Shown in pieces: positions 7,818-15,979 of a stretch of DNA of 27,036 bases (within the stretch, counting starts at the first letter, position 1; each line of letters begins with the position of its first letter). A model generated the notes under the pieces. The model was not told the origin of the DNA and made no database searches. It saw only the letters and a list, made by a program, of their open reading frames with translations. Source of the stretch: H17-190 sp034435615 (lineage in GTDB: Bacteria > Chloroflexota > Dehalococcoidia > SM23-28-2 > HRBIN24); assembly GCA_034435615.1 (NCBI GenBank), contig DAOTWZ010000003.1, positions 1 to 27,036 on the forward strand. The letters are read 5' to 3'. Position numbers and translations under genes: made by a program.

Positions 7818-7846
7818 TTGACAAGGTTCGGGCACGGGCCTAATAT
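7818..7846 (+). promoter_or_regulatory. Sigma-70-type promoter of the cox operon
   Basis: TTGACA (7818-7823), a 17-nt spacer and TAATAT (7841-7846) form a near-consensus promoter, the best in the window. Transcription would begin near 7853, leaving a leader of about 70 nt before coxG. Confidence 0.8.
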
Positions 7847-7860
7847 GAGGGCGCCTTTCG

Positions 7861-7887
7861 CCTGGCGACGGCCGAGCGTTCGCCAGG
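7861..7887 (+). repeat. Inverted repeat in cox leader
   Basis: CCTGGCGA and TCGCCAGG form a perfect 8-bp inverted repeat around an 11-nt GC-rich loop, starting about 8 nt after the predicted transcript start. It could be an operator or an RNA hairpin. It is far enough from the coxG ribosome site (7913-7918) that it does not block it directly. Confidence 0.5.
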
Positions 7888-7924
7888 ATGACCATACCAG
7901 CCCCGGGCCCCTGGGAGGGTTTGG

Positions 7925-8374
7925 ATGCAGGTCGAAGGGCAGGAGGTCCTTCAGGCCCCTGTGGAGCGAGTATGGGAGGCCCTGAACGACCCTGCCGTCC
8001 TCCAGCGCTGCACCCCTGGCCTCAAGTCCCTGGAGGTGGAGGCCGAAGACCGTTACCGTGGCACGGCCGAGATAGGAATTGGCCCCCTGAGAGGCACCTT
8101 CCAGGGCCGCGTCGAGGTGCGTGACAAGCAACCCCACGAGAGGCTCACCCTCTACGCCGAGGGCCAGAGCCGTATCGGTGGCGTCCAGGCGCAGGGGCTC
8201 ATCCGCCTGACGCCCCAGGGCCAGGACACCCTCGTCTCCTACTCCGGAGAGGCCAGGCTGAGGGGGCCCCTGGCCACCCTGGGGAACCGCGTCCTTCAGG
8301 TAGCGGCACGCTCCCTGGCCAGGCAGTTCTTCGAGTCCCTGGCCCGAGAGCTGGACCAGACCAAAGGAGGTTGA
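7925..8374 (+). CDS. coxG: CoxG-like SRPBCC protein
   Basis: A 149-residue START/SRPBCC-fold protein of the CoxG family (carbon monoxide dehydrogenase subunit G-like). Recognisable are the N-terminal ALNDPAVLQRCTPG segment, IGPLRGTFQGRVEV and the closing helix LARQFFESLARELD. CoxG of Oligotropha is linked to membrane attachment of the enzyme; this version ends without the C-terminal hydrophobic anchor, so it is likely soluble. GGGAGG lies 6 nt before the ATG. It is first in the operon, and its last codons form the ribosome site of coxS, implying translational coupling. Confidence 0.9.
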   Translation: MQVEGQEVLQAPVERVWEALNDPAVLQRCTPGLKSLEVEAEDRYRGTAEIGIGPLRGTFQGRVEVRDKQPHERLTLYAEGQSRIGGVQAQGLIRLTPQGQDTLVSYSGEARLRGPLATLGNRVLQVAARSLARQFFESLARELDQTKGG

Positions 8375-8378
8375 GGCA

Positions 8379-8858
8379 ATGGCGGAGACGGTTCCCATAA
8401 CGGTGCGGGTGAACGGCGTGGAATACCGGCACGAGGTGGAGCCCCGGCTGCTCCTGGTCCACTATCTCAGGGACGTCCTGCGCCTCACCGGCACCCACAT
8501 CGGCTGCGATACCAGCCAGTGCGGCGCCTGCACCGTCATCATGGACGGGCAGGCTGTCAAGTCCTGCACCGTCCTGGCCGTCCAGGCCGACGGCAGCGAG
8601 GTGCTGACGGTGGAGGGGCTGGCCCGGGACGGCGAGCTGCACCCCCTGCAGGAGGGCTTCTGGGAGCGGCACGGCCTCCAGTGCGGCTTCTGCACGCCGG
8701 GGATGATCATGGCCGCCTACGACCTCCTCTCCCGCAACCCGGAGCCCACGGAGGAGGAGATCGTCCACGCCCTGGAGGGCAACTACTGTCGCTGCACCGG
8801 CTACCACAACATCGTCCGCGCCGTGCAGTATGCCGCCGAGCGCATGCGCTCCAGATAG
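8379..8858 (+). CDS. coxS: Molybdenum hydroxylase small subunit, two [2Fe-2S] clusters
   Basis: A 159-residue iron-sulfur subunit. The plant-type ferredoxin cluster ligands are Cys43, Cys48, Cys51 and Cys63 (CDTSQCGAC), and the C-terminal cluster has Cys102, Cys105, Cys137 and Cys139 (QCGFC and YCRCTGYHNIV). It carries electrons from the molybdenum site of the large subunit to the flavin subunit. An AAAGGAGG ribosome site lies 8 nt before the ATG and inside the end of coxG. Length and ligand set are complete. Confidence 0.95.
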   Translation: MAETVPITVRVNGVEYRHEVEPRLLLVHYLRDVLRLTGTHIGCDTSQCGACTVIMDGQAVKSCTVLAVQADGSEVLTVEGLARDGELHPLQEGFWERHGLQCGFCTPGMIMAAYDLLSRNPEPTEEEIVHALEGNYCRCTGYHNIVRAVQYAAERMRSR

Positions 8859-8876
8859 AGCGAGGAGGGTGAGGAG

Positions 8877-11246
8877 ATGGTCACCGCCGAGCAGCGTTAC
8901 ATCGGCCAGGCGATGAAGCGGAAGGAGGACCCCCGCTTCCTCACCGGCCGTGGCACCTACGTGGACGACCTGGCCCTGCCGGGCATGGTCTACGCCGCCA
9001 TGGTGCGCAGCCCCTACCCCCACGCCCGCATCAAGTCCATAGACACCAGCCGCGCCCGTCAGGCGCCGGGCGTCACCGCCGTCTACACCGGCGAGGAGAT
9101 GCAGCGGGACGGTGTCGGCCCCCTCCCCTGCGGGCTCCTGCTGCCCGATATGAAGTTGCCGCCCCATTACGCCATGGCCCGCGACCGGGTGCGCCACGTG
9201 GGCGAGATAGTGGCCGTAGTCATCGCCGACGACCGCTACCGCGCCGAGGACGCCGCCGAGCTGGTGGAGGTGGAGTACGAGCCTCTCCCCTCGGTGGCCG
9301 ACGCCCGCAAGGCCATGGAGCCGGGCGCTCCCCTGGTCCACGATGATGCCCCGGGCAACCTCTGCTTCCGCTGGTCCCTGGGGGACAAGGCCGCCACGGA
9401 CGCCGCCTTCTCCCAGGCCAGCCGCACCGTCCGCCTGGAGCTGGTCAACCAGCGCCTCATCCCCAACGCTATCGAGCCCCGGGCCGCCCTCGCCCACTAC
9501 GACCCGGTGCGGGACGAGTACACCCTCTGGGTCACCAGCCAGAACCCCCACGTCCACCGTCTGCTGATGGCCGCCTTCGTCCTGGGCATACCCGAACACA
9601 AGCTGCGGGTCATCTCCCCCGACGTGGGCGGCGGCTTCGGCAGCAAGATCTACACCTACCCCGAGGAGGTCATCCTCACCTGGGCGACGCGCAAGCTTGG
9701 CCGCCCCGTCAAGTGGTCCGCCAAACGGAGCGAGAGCTTCATCTCCGACCGCCAGGGACGCGACCACTACAGCGTGGCGGAGCTGGCCCTGGACGCCGGC
9801 GGACGCGTCCAGGCGCTGCGGGTGCACACGGTGGCCAACATCGGCGCCTACGTCTCCCTCTTCGGCGCCGGCATCCCCACCTGGTTCTACGCTCCCCTCC
9901 TCTCCGGCCAGTACCAGATCCCCCAGATCTACTGCGAGAGCGTGGGGGTCTTCACCAACACCGTCCCCACCGACGCCTACCGCGGCGCCGGCCGTCCCGA
10001 GGCCTGCTACCTGATCGAGCGCATCATGGAGATGGCCGCCCGCGAGCTGGGGGAAGACCCGGCCGAGTTCCGTCGCAAGAACTTCGTCCCCCCTGACCGC
10101 TTCCCCTACCAGACGCCGGTGGCCCTGGTCTACGACTCCGGCAACTACGCCGCCGCCCTGGACCGGGCCCTGGAGCTGGCCGACTACCGGCGGCTGCGTC
10201 AGGAGCAGGAGGAGCTGCGGCGCCAGGGCCGCTACATCGGCATCGGCCTCGCCTCCTACGTGGAGGCCTGCGGCTACGGCCCCTCCAAAGTGGTGGGGGC
10301 CATCGGCGGCCAGGCCGGCCTGTGGGAGAGCGCCATCGTGCGGGTGCACGCCACCGGCAAGGTGAGCGTCTACACGGGGACGCACGCCCACGGCCAGGGC
10401 CATGAGACCACCTTCGCCCAGATCGTGGCCGACGCCCTGGGCGTCACCCCAGACGACGTGGAGATCCTCCACGGCGACACCGACCAAGGCTCCATGGGCA
10501 TGGGCACCTACGGCAGTCGCAGCGCCCCCGTGGGCGGCAGCGCCATCGCTGTGGCCGCCCACCGCGTGCGAGAGAAGGCCACCAAGATCGCCGCCCACCT
10601 GCTGGAGGCGGCCGAGGCCGACATCGAGTTCCGGGAGGGGAAGTTCTTCGTTCGGGGCGTCCCCGACCGCTTCAAGACCTTCCAGGAGGTGGCCCTTCAG
10701 GCCTACCTGGCCCACAACCTGCCGGAGGGGGTGGAGCCCGGGCTGGAGGCCACCGCCTTCTACGACCCCCAGAACCTCACCTTCCCCTTCGGCACCCACA
10801 TCGCCGTGGTAGAGGTGGACCCCGACACCGGTCAGGTGCGGCTCTTGCGCTACATCGCCGTGGACGACGCCGGCAACGTCATCAACCCCCTCGTCTTCGA
10901 GGGTCAGGTGCACGGCGGCATCGCCCAGGGGGTGGGGCAGGCCCTCCTGGAGCACGCCCTCTACGACGAGGAGGGCCAGCCCATCAGCGGCTCCTTCATG
11001 GAATACGCCGTCCCCAGGGCCTCCCACCTGCCCCGCTTCGAGACGGCCAACACGGTAACCCCCTGCCCCCACAACCCCCTGGGAGTGAAGGGGATCGGCG
11101 AGGCGGGCACCATCGCCGCCACGCCAGCGGTGGCCAACGCCGTCCTGGACGCTCTGGCCCCCTTCGGCATCCGCCACCTGGACATACCCCTCACCCCGGA
11201 GAAGGTGTGGCGGGCCATCCGCCAGGCCCGGGGAGAGGCCAGCTAG
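8877..11246 (+). CDS. coxL: Form II CoxL-like molybdopterin large subunit
   Basis: A 789-residue large subunit of the xanthine-dehydrogenase/CO-dehydrogenase family. It starts with the typical GQAMKRKEDPRFLTGRG and shows GGGFGSK before the cofactor domain. The active-site loop reads AYRGAGR (367-373), the form II signature; true aerobic CO dehydrogenases (form I) have AYxCSFR with the copper-binding Cys. The catalytic glutamate is Glu742 in GIGEAG. Hydroxylation of an aromatic, heterocyclic or aldehyde substrate is therefore likelier than CO oxidation, but the substrate is unknown. Order S-L-M, with 18- and 12-nt gaps, shows one transcript. Confidence 0.93.
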   Translation: MVTAEQRYIGQAMKRKEDPRFLTGRGTYVDDLALPGMVYAAMVRSPYPHARIKSIDTSRARQAPGVTAVYTGEEMQRDGVGPLPCGLLLPDMKLPPHYAMARDRVRHVGEIVAVVIADDRYRAEDAAELVEVEYEPLPSVADARKAMEPGAPLVHDDAPGNLCFRWSLGDKAATDAAFSQASRTVRLELVNQRLIPNAIEPRAALAHYDPVRDEYTLWVTSQNPHVHRLLMAAFVLGIPEHKLRVISPDVGGGFGSKIYTYPEEVILTWATRKLGRPVKWSAKRSESFISDRQGRDHYSVAELALDAGGRVQALRVHTVANIGAYVSLFGAGIPTWFYAPLLSGQYQIPQIYCESVGVFTNTVPTDAYRGAGRPEACYLIERIMEMAARELGEDPAEFRRKNFVPPDRFPYQTPVALVYDSGNYAAALDRALELADYRRLRQEQEELRRQGRYIGIGLASYVEACGYGPSKVVGAIGGQAGLWESAIVRVHATGKVSVYTGTHAHGQGHETTFAQIVADALGVTPDDVEILHGDTDQGSMGMGTYGSRSAPVGGSAIAVAAHRVREKATKIAAHLLEAAEADIEFREGKFFVRGVPDRFKTFQEVALQAYLAHNLPEGVEPGLEATAFYDPQNLTFPFGTHIAVVEVDPDTGQVRLLRYIAVDDAGNVINPLVFEGQVHGGIAQGVGQALLEHALYDEEGQPISGSFMEYAVPRASHLPRFETANTVTPCPHNPLGVKGIGEAGTIAATPAVANAVLDALAPFGIRHLDIPLTPEKVWRAIRQARGEAS

Positions 11247-11258
11247 GGAGGTGAAGAG

Positions 11259-12107
11259 ATGTACCCGCCCAGCTTCCGCTACTACCGTCCCACCACCCTC
11301 CAGGAGGCCGTCTCCCTGCTACAGCGGGAGCCGGAGGCCCGCCTCCTGGCCGGCGGTCACTCCCTCCTCCCGGCTATGAAGCTGCGCCTCTCCTCCCCCA
11401 GCGCCCTGGTGGACATAGGCCGCATCCCCGAGCTGAAAGGGATCCGCCGTCAGGGGGATGGCTGGGCCATAGGGGCCATGACCACCCACCGGGAGATCGA
11501 GTTCTCCGATCTGCCTCTCCTGCCCGAGGTGGCCGCCCGCGTGGCCGACCCACCGGTGCGCAACCGGGGCACCATCGGTGGCTCCCTGGCCCACGCCGAC
11601 CCCGGCGCCGACTACCCGGCCGCCGTCCTGGCCCTGGGGGCCGCCCTGCGGGCGGTAGGCCCCGCCGGCGAGCGCACCATACCCGCCGACCAGTTCTTCC
11701 AGGGCCTCTTCACCACAGCCCTCCAGCCGGGCGAGGTGCTGACGGAGGTGCGGCTGCCCGACCTGGGGCAGGGGTGGGGCTGGGCCTACGAGAAGTTCCC
11801 TCACCCCGCCTCCGGCTACGCCGTGGTGGGGGTGGCCGCCGTGGTGCGGGCCGAGGGAGGCAACGCCCGCGAGGTGCGCATAGGCGTCACCGGCGCTGGC
11901 CCCGCCGCCTTCCGGGCCACCGCCGTGGAGCAGGCCCTGAGCGGCCGGCCCATCACCCCGGAGGCCCTGCAATCGGCCACCCAGGGTGCCTTCGACCCGG
12001 CCGAGATGAACAGCGACTCCTTCGCCTCGGCCGAGTACCGCGCCGCCCTCTGCCGCGTCCTCTGCCAGCGGGCGGTGCAGAGGGCCTGGCAGCGGGCCAC
12101 CGGCTGA
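11259..12107 (+). CDS. coxM: FAD-binding middle subunit of molybdenum hydroxylase
   Basis: A 282-residue flavin subunit. Both FAD-binding signatures are present: AGGHS (31-35) in AGGHSLLPAMKLRL and TIGGS (105-109) in RGTIGGSLAHADP. It takes electrons from the iron-sulfur subunit and passes them to an acceptor, probably in the respiratory chain or oxygen. GGGAGGTGA precedes the ATG, and a strong hairpin follows the stop, so this is likely the last gene of the coxG-S-L-M transcript. Confidence 0.94.
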   Translation: MYPPSFRYYRPTTLQEAVSLLQREPEARLLAGGHSLLPAMKLRLSSPSALVDIGRIPELKGIRRQGDGWAIGAMTTHREIEFSDLPLLPEVAARVADPPVRNRGTIGGSLAHADPGADYPAAVLALGAALRAVGPAGERTIPADQFFQGLFTTALQPGEVLTEVRLPDLGQGWGWAYEKFPHPASGYAVVGVAAVVRAEGGNAREVRIGVTGAGPAAFRATAVEQALSGRPITPEALQSATQGAFDPAEMNSDSFASAEYRAALCRVLCQRAVQRAWQRATG

Positions 12108-12127
12108 GCCATCGCTCCGGCAGCCAC

Positions 12128-12153
12128 GGGGCTCCCGCGGTGGCGGGGGCCCC
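12128..12153 (+). terminator. Strong hairpin after coxM
   Basis: GGGGCTCCCGC-GGTG-GCGGGGGCCCC forms an 11-bp stem with one G-U pair and a 4-nt loop, 20 nt after coxM. It has no U-tract. The rest of 12154-12246 is GC-rich with no gene I can see. Confidence 0.55.
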
Positions 12154-12246
12154 GCCCGCCTTCGGGCCACGCCCTCCCCGCTCCGAAGCCCCCAGCCGCG
12201 GGCAGGAACCGGGAGCGGCCCTTCGTCACCGGCGCCCCGGGGAGCG

Positions 12247-12275
12247 TTGACAGGTATCGCTACATATGGTAGTTA
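12247..12275 (+). promoter_or_regulatory. Candidate promoter for solute-binding lipoprotein
   Basis: TTGACA (12247-12252) is followed after 17 nt by TAGTTA, or after 18 nt by AGTTAT, in the only AT-rich stretch of the spacer. It would give a leader of about 57 nt. Confidence 0.5.
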
Positions 12276-12338
12276 TCGGGAAACTCCCGGATGGGGAGGA
12301 GGTCCTGTCCTTCATTCCGGTATCGGGGAGGGAGCGCC

Positions 12339-13604
12339 ATGCTGCGCCGTTCCAGATGGCTGCCCGGATGGCCCCTGCTCCTGGCGGTCGCCCTCGCTGC
12401 CCTTCTGGCCGCCTGCGCTGGAGGCGGGACAGCTCCCGCCACCAAGGAGCCCATCACTGTAGGCGTCCTCTACGATGGCGGCGGCCCTGTCTCCAACATA
12501 ACGGTGCCGGCCCGTCAGGCCATGGAGGACTACTTCGAGCTGGTCAACCGACGAGGTGGGGTGGACGGGCACCCCATCAGGGCCTTCTACTGCGACCACA
12601 ACTACGAGGTGCCCCGCGGCGTGGACTGCTACGAGCGGGCCAAGCGGGAGGGCGCCCTCATCTTCGTCCCCTACGCCACGCCCATAGCCGAGGCGCTGAC
12701 ACCCCGCTCCGCCGCGGACAGGATACCGGGCATCAACATCGGCAGCTTCGGCGCTTCCGCCAACGGCGAGCGCTTCCCTTACGGCTTCTTCTCTCTGGGC
12801 GCCAGCTACTACTCCCAGGCGGCCGCCGCCGTGAAGGTGGTGCTGGACATGTGGGAGAAGGAGGGACGGCCTGGTAGCCCCAGGATAGCCTATCTCCACC
12901 TGGACAACCCCGGCGGTCGTGACCCCCTGGAGCTGCTGGCGCGTCTCTCCCAGAGGGAGGGGTTCGAGCTACGCACCTTCGCCGTACCCCTGCCGGGCAT
13001 CGATGTCACGGCCCAGATGGTCGATATCGTGCAGCGCTACCGGGCGGACTACATCATCGTCGGCGCCTTCGCCCGCATGCCGGTGGCCACCATCCGGGCA
13101 GCCAAGGACCTGGGCTTCCCCCTGACCAAGATCGTCTTCCTCACCTTCGGCATCGGCGATGCCCACGTGCGGGCCATCGGCAGTTGGGACCAGGTCCAGG
13201 GCTTCCAGGGAGTGGCGGCCTGGGGCTTCGGGCAAGACCTGCCCGTCCTCAGGGAGATACGGGAGATGTACCAGGCTGAGGGGAGGAACCCCCCTGAGCT
13301 GATGACGAGCGCCAATTTCGAGTATTGCTTCGGCCTGGCCACCGCCGCCATCATGGTGGAGGCGCTGCGCCAGGCCATGAAGCACTCGGGCTGGCCGCTG
13401 GACGGCGAGAAGGTGAAGCGGGGGCTGGAGAGCATCAACGGCGAGCTGGCCGGCGTCATCCGCCTGCGCACCAGCCCCCAGGACCATGAAGGCGGCGGCT
13501 ACGTGCGGCTGCAGCGCGTGGAGGGCGACCGCTTCGTGCCAGCCACCGACTGGTTCAACGCCTACCGGGAGGTGGTAGAAGAGGTGGCCGGCATCCGCCG
13601 GTAG
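12339..13604 (+). CDS. ABC-type solute-binding lipoprotein (branched-chain amino acid/amide type)
   Basis: A 421-residue periplasmic-binding-protein type 1 fold (Peripla_BP_6). It starts with a lipoprotein signal: MLRRSRW, a hydrophobic stretch, and the lipobox L-A-A-C with Cys26. The mature part begins ITVGVLYDGGGPVSN and has YFELVNRRGGVDG and the late EYCFGLATAAIMVEAL. The ATG at 12339 is preceded by GGGGAGGGAG; an earlier in-frame start would add 16 residues and spoil the signal peptide. No permease or ATPase gene is nearby, so it is an orphan receptor. It may collect the substrate of the neighbouring hydroxylase or CoA-transferases, which is inference from position. Confidence 0.88.
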   Translation: MLRRSRWLPGWPLLLAVALAALLAACAGGGTAPATKEPITVGVLYDGGGPVSNITVPARQAMEDYFELVNRRGGVDGHPIRAFYCDHNYEVPRGVDCYERAKREGALIFVPYATPIAEALTPRSAADRIPGINIGSFGASANGERFPYGFFSLGASYYSQAAAAVKVVLDMWEKEGRPGSPRIAYLHLDNPGGRDPLELLARLSQREGFELRTFAVPLPGIDVTAQMVDIVQRYRADYIIVGAFARMPVATIRAAKDLGFPLTKIVFLTFGIGDAHVRAIGSWDQVQGFQGVAAWGFGQDLPVLREIREMYQAEGRNPPELMTSANFEYCFGLATAAIMVEALRQAMKHSGWPLDGEKVKRGLESINGELAGVIRLRTSPQDHEGGGYVRLQRVEGDRFVPATDWFNAYREVVEEVAGIRR

Positions 13605-13680
13605 GGCCCGCCTCCGGAGAACGGCCAGCCGAGGCGTCGCCCCTGCTATCCCTCGTCGCCATCGCCGGCGCCGGGCAGGC

Positions 13681-13693
13681 GGGCAGCTTGCCC
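13681..13693 (+). terminator. Small hairpin before coxD
   Basis: GGGCA-GCT-TGCCC is a 5-bp stem between the lipoprotein gene and the coxD -10 box. It is short and has no clean U-tract, so its role as a terminator is weakly supported. Confidence 0.25.
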
Positions 13694-13704
13694 TCTCCCG
13701 GTTG

Positions 13705-13713
13705 TGCCATAAT
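13705..13713 (+). promoter_or_regulatory. Extended -10 promoter of coxD
   Basis: TGCCATAAT matches an extended -10 (TGn plus CATAAT). The predicted transcript start, about 7 nt further, coincides with the ATG at 13721, so the mRNA may be leaderless. Confidence 0.4.
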
Positions 13714-13720
13714 GGAGACG

Positions 13721-14650
13721 ATGGCTGTGGGACGACTACCTAGGGACGGCTTCGCCTCGCCGGAGGAGGTGGCGGGTGCCCTCCGCGAGCAGGGCTACAT
13801 CGCCGAGCGGGGGCTGGCGGTAGCCATCTTCCTGGCCCTCAAGCTGCAACGGCCCCTCTTCCTGGAGGGACAGCCAGGCGTCGGCAAGACGGAGGTGGCC
13901 CGCGCCCTGGCCGGTAGCCTGGGCAGCCGCCTCATCCGCCTCCAGTGCTACGAGGGGCTGGACCTGGCCTCCGCGGTCTACGAATGGGACTACGCCCGCC
14001 AGATGCTGGAGGTGCGCCTCCTGGAGGCCACCGGCGAGCGCGACCGCTCGCGTCTGCGCCGGGAGATCTTCAGCCCCGAGTTCCTCCTCAAGCGCCCCCT
14101 CCTCCAGGCCCTGGAGATGAGCGATGGCCGCCCCCCCGTCCTCCTCATCGACGAACTGGACAGGGCGGACGAAGAGTTCGAGGCCTTCCTCCTGGAGGTG
14201 CTGGGAGACTGGCAGATCACCATCCCTGAGCTGGGCACCATCCGCGCCGAGGTGCCCCCGGTGGCCGTCCTCACCTCCAACCGCACACGGGAGATCCACG
14301 ACGCTCTCAAGCGCCGCTGCCTCTACTTCTGGATCGATTACCCCAGCTTCGACAAGGAGTACCGTATCGTCCGGGCGCGGGTGCCCCGGGCGCCGGAGCG
14401 GCTGGCCCGCCAGGTGGTGGCCTTCGTCCAGGAGCTGCGCAATGTGGACCTCTACAAGGCGCCTGGCGTGGCCGAGACCCTGGACTGGGCGGCCGCTCTC
14501 CTGGCCCTCGATCGCACCGAGCTCACCGCCGCCACCGTGGAGGAGACCCTGGGCGCCCTCCTCAAGTACCAGGACGACCTCCACAGGGCGCGCCAGGAGC
14601 TGGAGCAGGGTCTTCTGGAGCGGGCCCTCGCCCGGCCGGAGGCCCGCTAG
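13721..14650 (+). CDS. coxD: MoxR-type AAA+ ATPase (CoxD-like)
   Basis: A 309-residue AAA+ ATPase. Walker A is GQPGVGKT (50-57), Walker B VLLIDELD (140-147), and the sensor region shows LTSNRTREIHDALKRRC. In cox clusters CoxD works with CoxE to mature the molybdenum active site in an ATP-dependent way. The start is uncertain: ATG 13721 has only GGAG 3 nt upstream and may be leaderless, ATG 13712 and TTG 13688 are also in frame. It is followed by coxE after 2 nt, so the two are translationally coupled. Confidence 0.92.
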   Translation: MAVGRLPRDGFASPEEVAGALREQGYIAERGLAVAIFLALKLQRPLFLEGQPGVGKTEVARALAGSLGSRLIRLQCYEGLDLASAVYEWDYARQMLEVRLLEATGERDRSRLRREIFSPEFLLKRPLLQALEMSDGRPPVLLIDELDRADEEFEAFLLEVLGDWQITIPELGTIRAEVPPVAVLTSNRTREIHDALKRRCLYFWIDYPSFDKEYRIVRARVPRAPERLARQVVAFVQELRNVDLYKAPGVAETLDWAAALLALDRTELTAATVEETLGALLKYQDDLHRARQELEQGLLERALARPEAR

Positions 14651-14652
14651 CC

Positions 14653-15834
14653 ATGACCGGCAACCTCCTGGGGCATCTCGTCCGCTTCGCCCGGGAGCTG
14701 CGGCGGGCTGGCGTGCTGGTGACGCCAGACCAGGCCGCCACTTTCGCCCAGGCCCTGGAGCACGTCCCCCTCTCCGACCGAGAGGCCTTCCGACTGGCCG
14801 CCCGCTCCACCATGGTCTGCCGTCAGGAAGACCTCGCCACATTCGACCAGGTCTTCGAGCGGTTCTTCGGCCCCAGCGAAGGCTGGCCCCCAGCCGAAGA
14901 CCGCCCCTTCCCCGGCGAGCCGCCCCAGCTACTCCAGAGGCCGGCCGTGGCCCAGGCCCCCCTGGTCACCCCCTCCGGCGAGGGGAAGGAGTCGGCCAGG
15001 CCCCTGGGCGACCGCACCCTTACCTACAGCGCCCTGGAAGTGCTGCGCCAGAAGCGGTTCGAGGAGTGCAGCGAGGAGGAGCTGGAGGCGCTGAAGCGGC
15101 TCGTCCTGGAGTTCGCCTGGGCCTCCCCGGAGCGACGGAGCCGCCGGCTGCGCCCCACCCGTCACTGGGAGCGGCCCGACCTGCGCCGCACCCTCCGCCG
15201 CACCCTGCGCCAGGGCGGCGAGTGGATCGAGCTGGCCTGGCGAGAGCCCAAGACGAAGCCCCGGCCCCTGGTGGCCCTGGCCGATATCTCCGGCTCCATG
15301 GAGCGCTACGTGCGCATGATAGTCCTCTTCCTCTACGCCCTGGCCCAGAGCCGCTATCAGCCGGTGGAGGCCTTCGTCTTCGCCAGCCGGCTCAGCCGCA
15401 TCACCCCCTTCCTCCGCCGGCGAGAGCCAGAGGCCGCCCTCCTGGAGCTGGGGCATCGCGTCGTGGACTGGGCCGGCGGCACCCGCATCGGCCCCGCCCT
15501 CCACGCCTTCAACCAGGGCTGGGCCAAGCGCGTCCTGGGCAGGGGCGCCATCGTTCTCCTCATCAGCGACGGCTGGGACCAGGGCGATCCCGTCCTGCTG
15601 GCCCGCGAGATGGAGCGACTCCAGAAGAGTTGCTACCGCCTTATCTGGCTGAACCCCCTGCTGGGGATACCGGGCTACCAGCCCCTGACGCGGGGGCTGC
15701 TGGCGGCCCTCCCCTTCGCCGACGACTTCCTCCCCCTCCACAACCTGGCCAGCCTAGAGGCGCTGGCCCGCTACCTGGAGCGGCTCCCGCCACGCCGCTC
15801 GGCCCGTCGCCCGGGCGCCCTCGCCTCCCCCTAG
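14653..15834 (+). CDS. coxE: VWA-domain CoxE-like protein
   Basis: A 393-residue protein of the CoxE family (VWA domain containing CoxE). The N-terminal helical part starts LVRFARELRRAGVLVTPDQ; a basic stretch rich in RR follows near residues 161-187. The VWA domain begins with an intact metal-binding motif D-I-S-G-S (211-215) and continues with VFASRLSRITPFL and GGTRIGPALHAFN. It partners the MoxR ATPase just upstream in metallocofactor maturation. The pair lies 1.6 kb beyond coxM, separated by the lipoprotein gene, so regulation may differ from the structural genes. Confidence 0.92.
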   Translation: MTGNLLGHLVRFARELRRAGVLVTPDQAATFAQALEHVPLSDREAFRLAARSTMVCRQEDLATFDQVFERFFGPSEGWPPAEDRPFPGEPPQLLQRPAVAQAPLVTPSGEGKESARPLGDRTLTYSALEVLRQKRFEECSEEELEALKRLVLEFAWASPERRSRRLRPTRHWERPDLRRTLRRTLRQGGEWIELAWREPKTKPRPLVALADISGSMERYVRMIVLFLYALAQSRYQPVEAFVFASRLSRITPFLRRREPEAALLELGHRVVDWAGGTRIGPALHAFNQGWAKRVLGRGAIVLLISDGWDQGDPVLLAREMERLQKSCYRLIWLNPLLGIPGYQPLTRGLLAALPFADDFLPLHNLASLEALARYLERLPPRRSARRPGALASP

Positions 15835-15856
15835 GAGCGCTGCCGTCCGCCGAAGC

Positions 15857-15887
15857 TTGACAACCCCGGGCCAGCCCCCTATTTAAT
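15857..15887 (+). promoter_or_regulatory. Promoter of third CoA-transferase gene
   Basis: TTGACA (15857-15862) is followed by an AT-rich block with TATTTA after 17 nt or TTTAAT after 19 nt. The transcript would carry a leader of roughly 110 nt. Confidence 0.6.
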
Positions 15888-15944
15888 ATGTGTCCCTCCG
15901 CCAGGGCGCGCCGCTGGCTTGGGGACGCTGGAAGGACGGAAACA

Positions 15945-15979
15945 GGCCAGGCAGGGCATCCGCCCCCTGCCCGATGGCC
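15945..15979 (+). promoter_or_regulatory. Structured leader hairpin before third CoA-transferase gene
   Basis: GGCCA plus GGCAGGG pair with CCCTGCC plus TGGCC, giving a 12-bp stem with a 3-nt bulge and an 8-nt loop, in the untranslated leader. A second TGGCC at 15984-15988, next to the ribosome site at 15991, could compete for the same GGCCA arm. Confidence 0.4.

Noticed and set aside
8199..11177. A very long (992-codon) open frame on the minus strand
   Set aside because: It is antisense to coxS and coxL; its open length is caused by high GC, and its translation is Gly/Val/His-rich without any domain.
8379..12107. A genuine aerobic CO dehydrogenase
   Set aside because: The large subunit has AYRGAGR, without the copper-binding Cys of the AYxCSFR loop.
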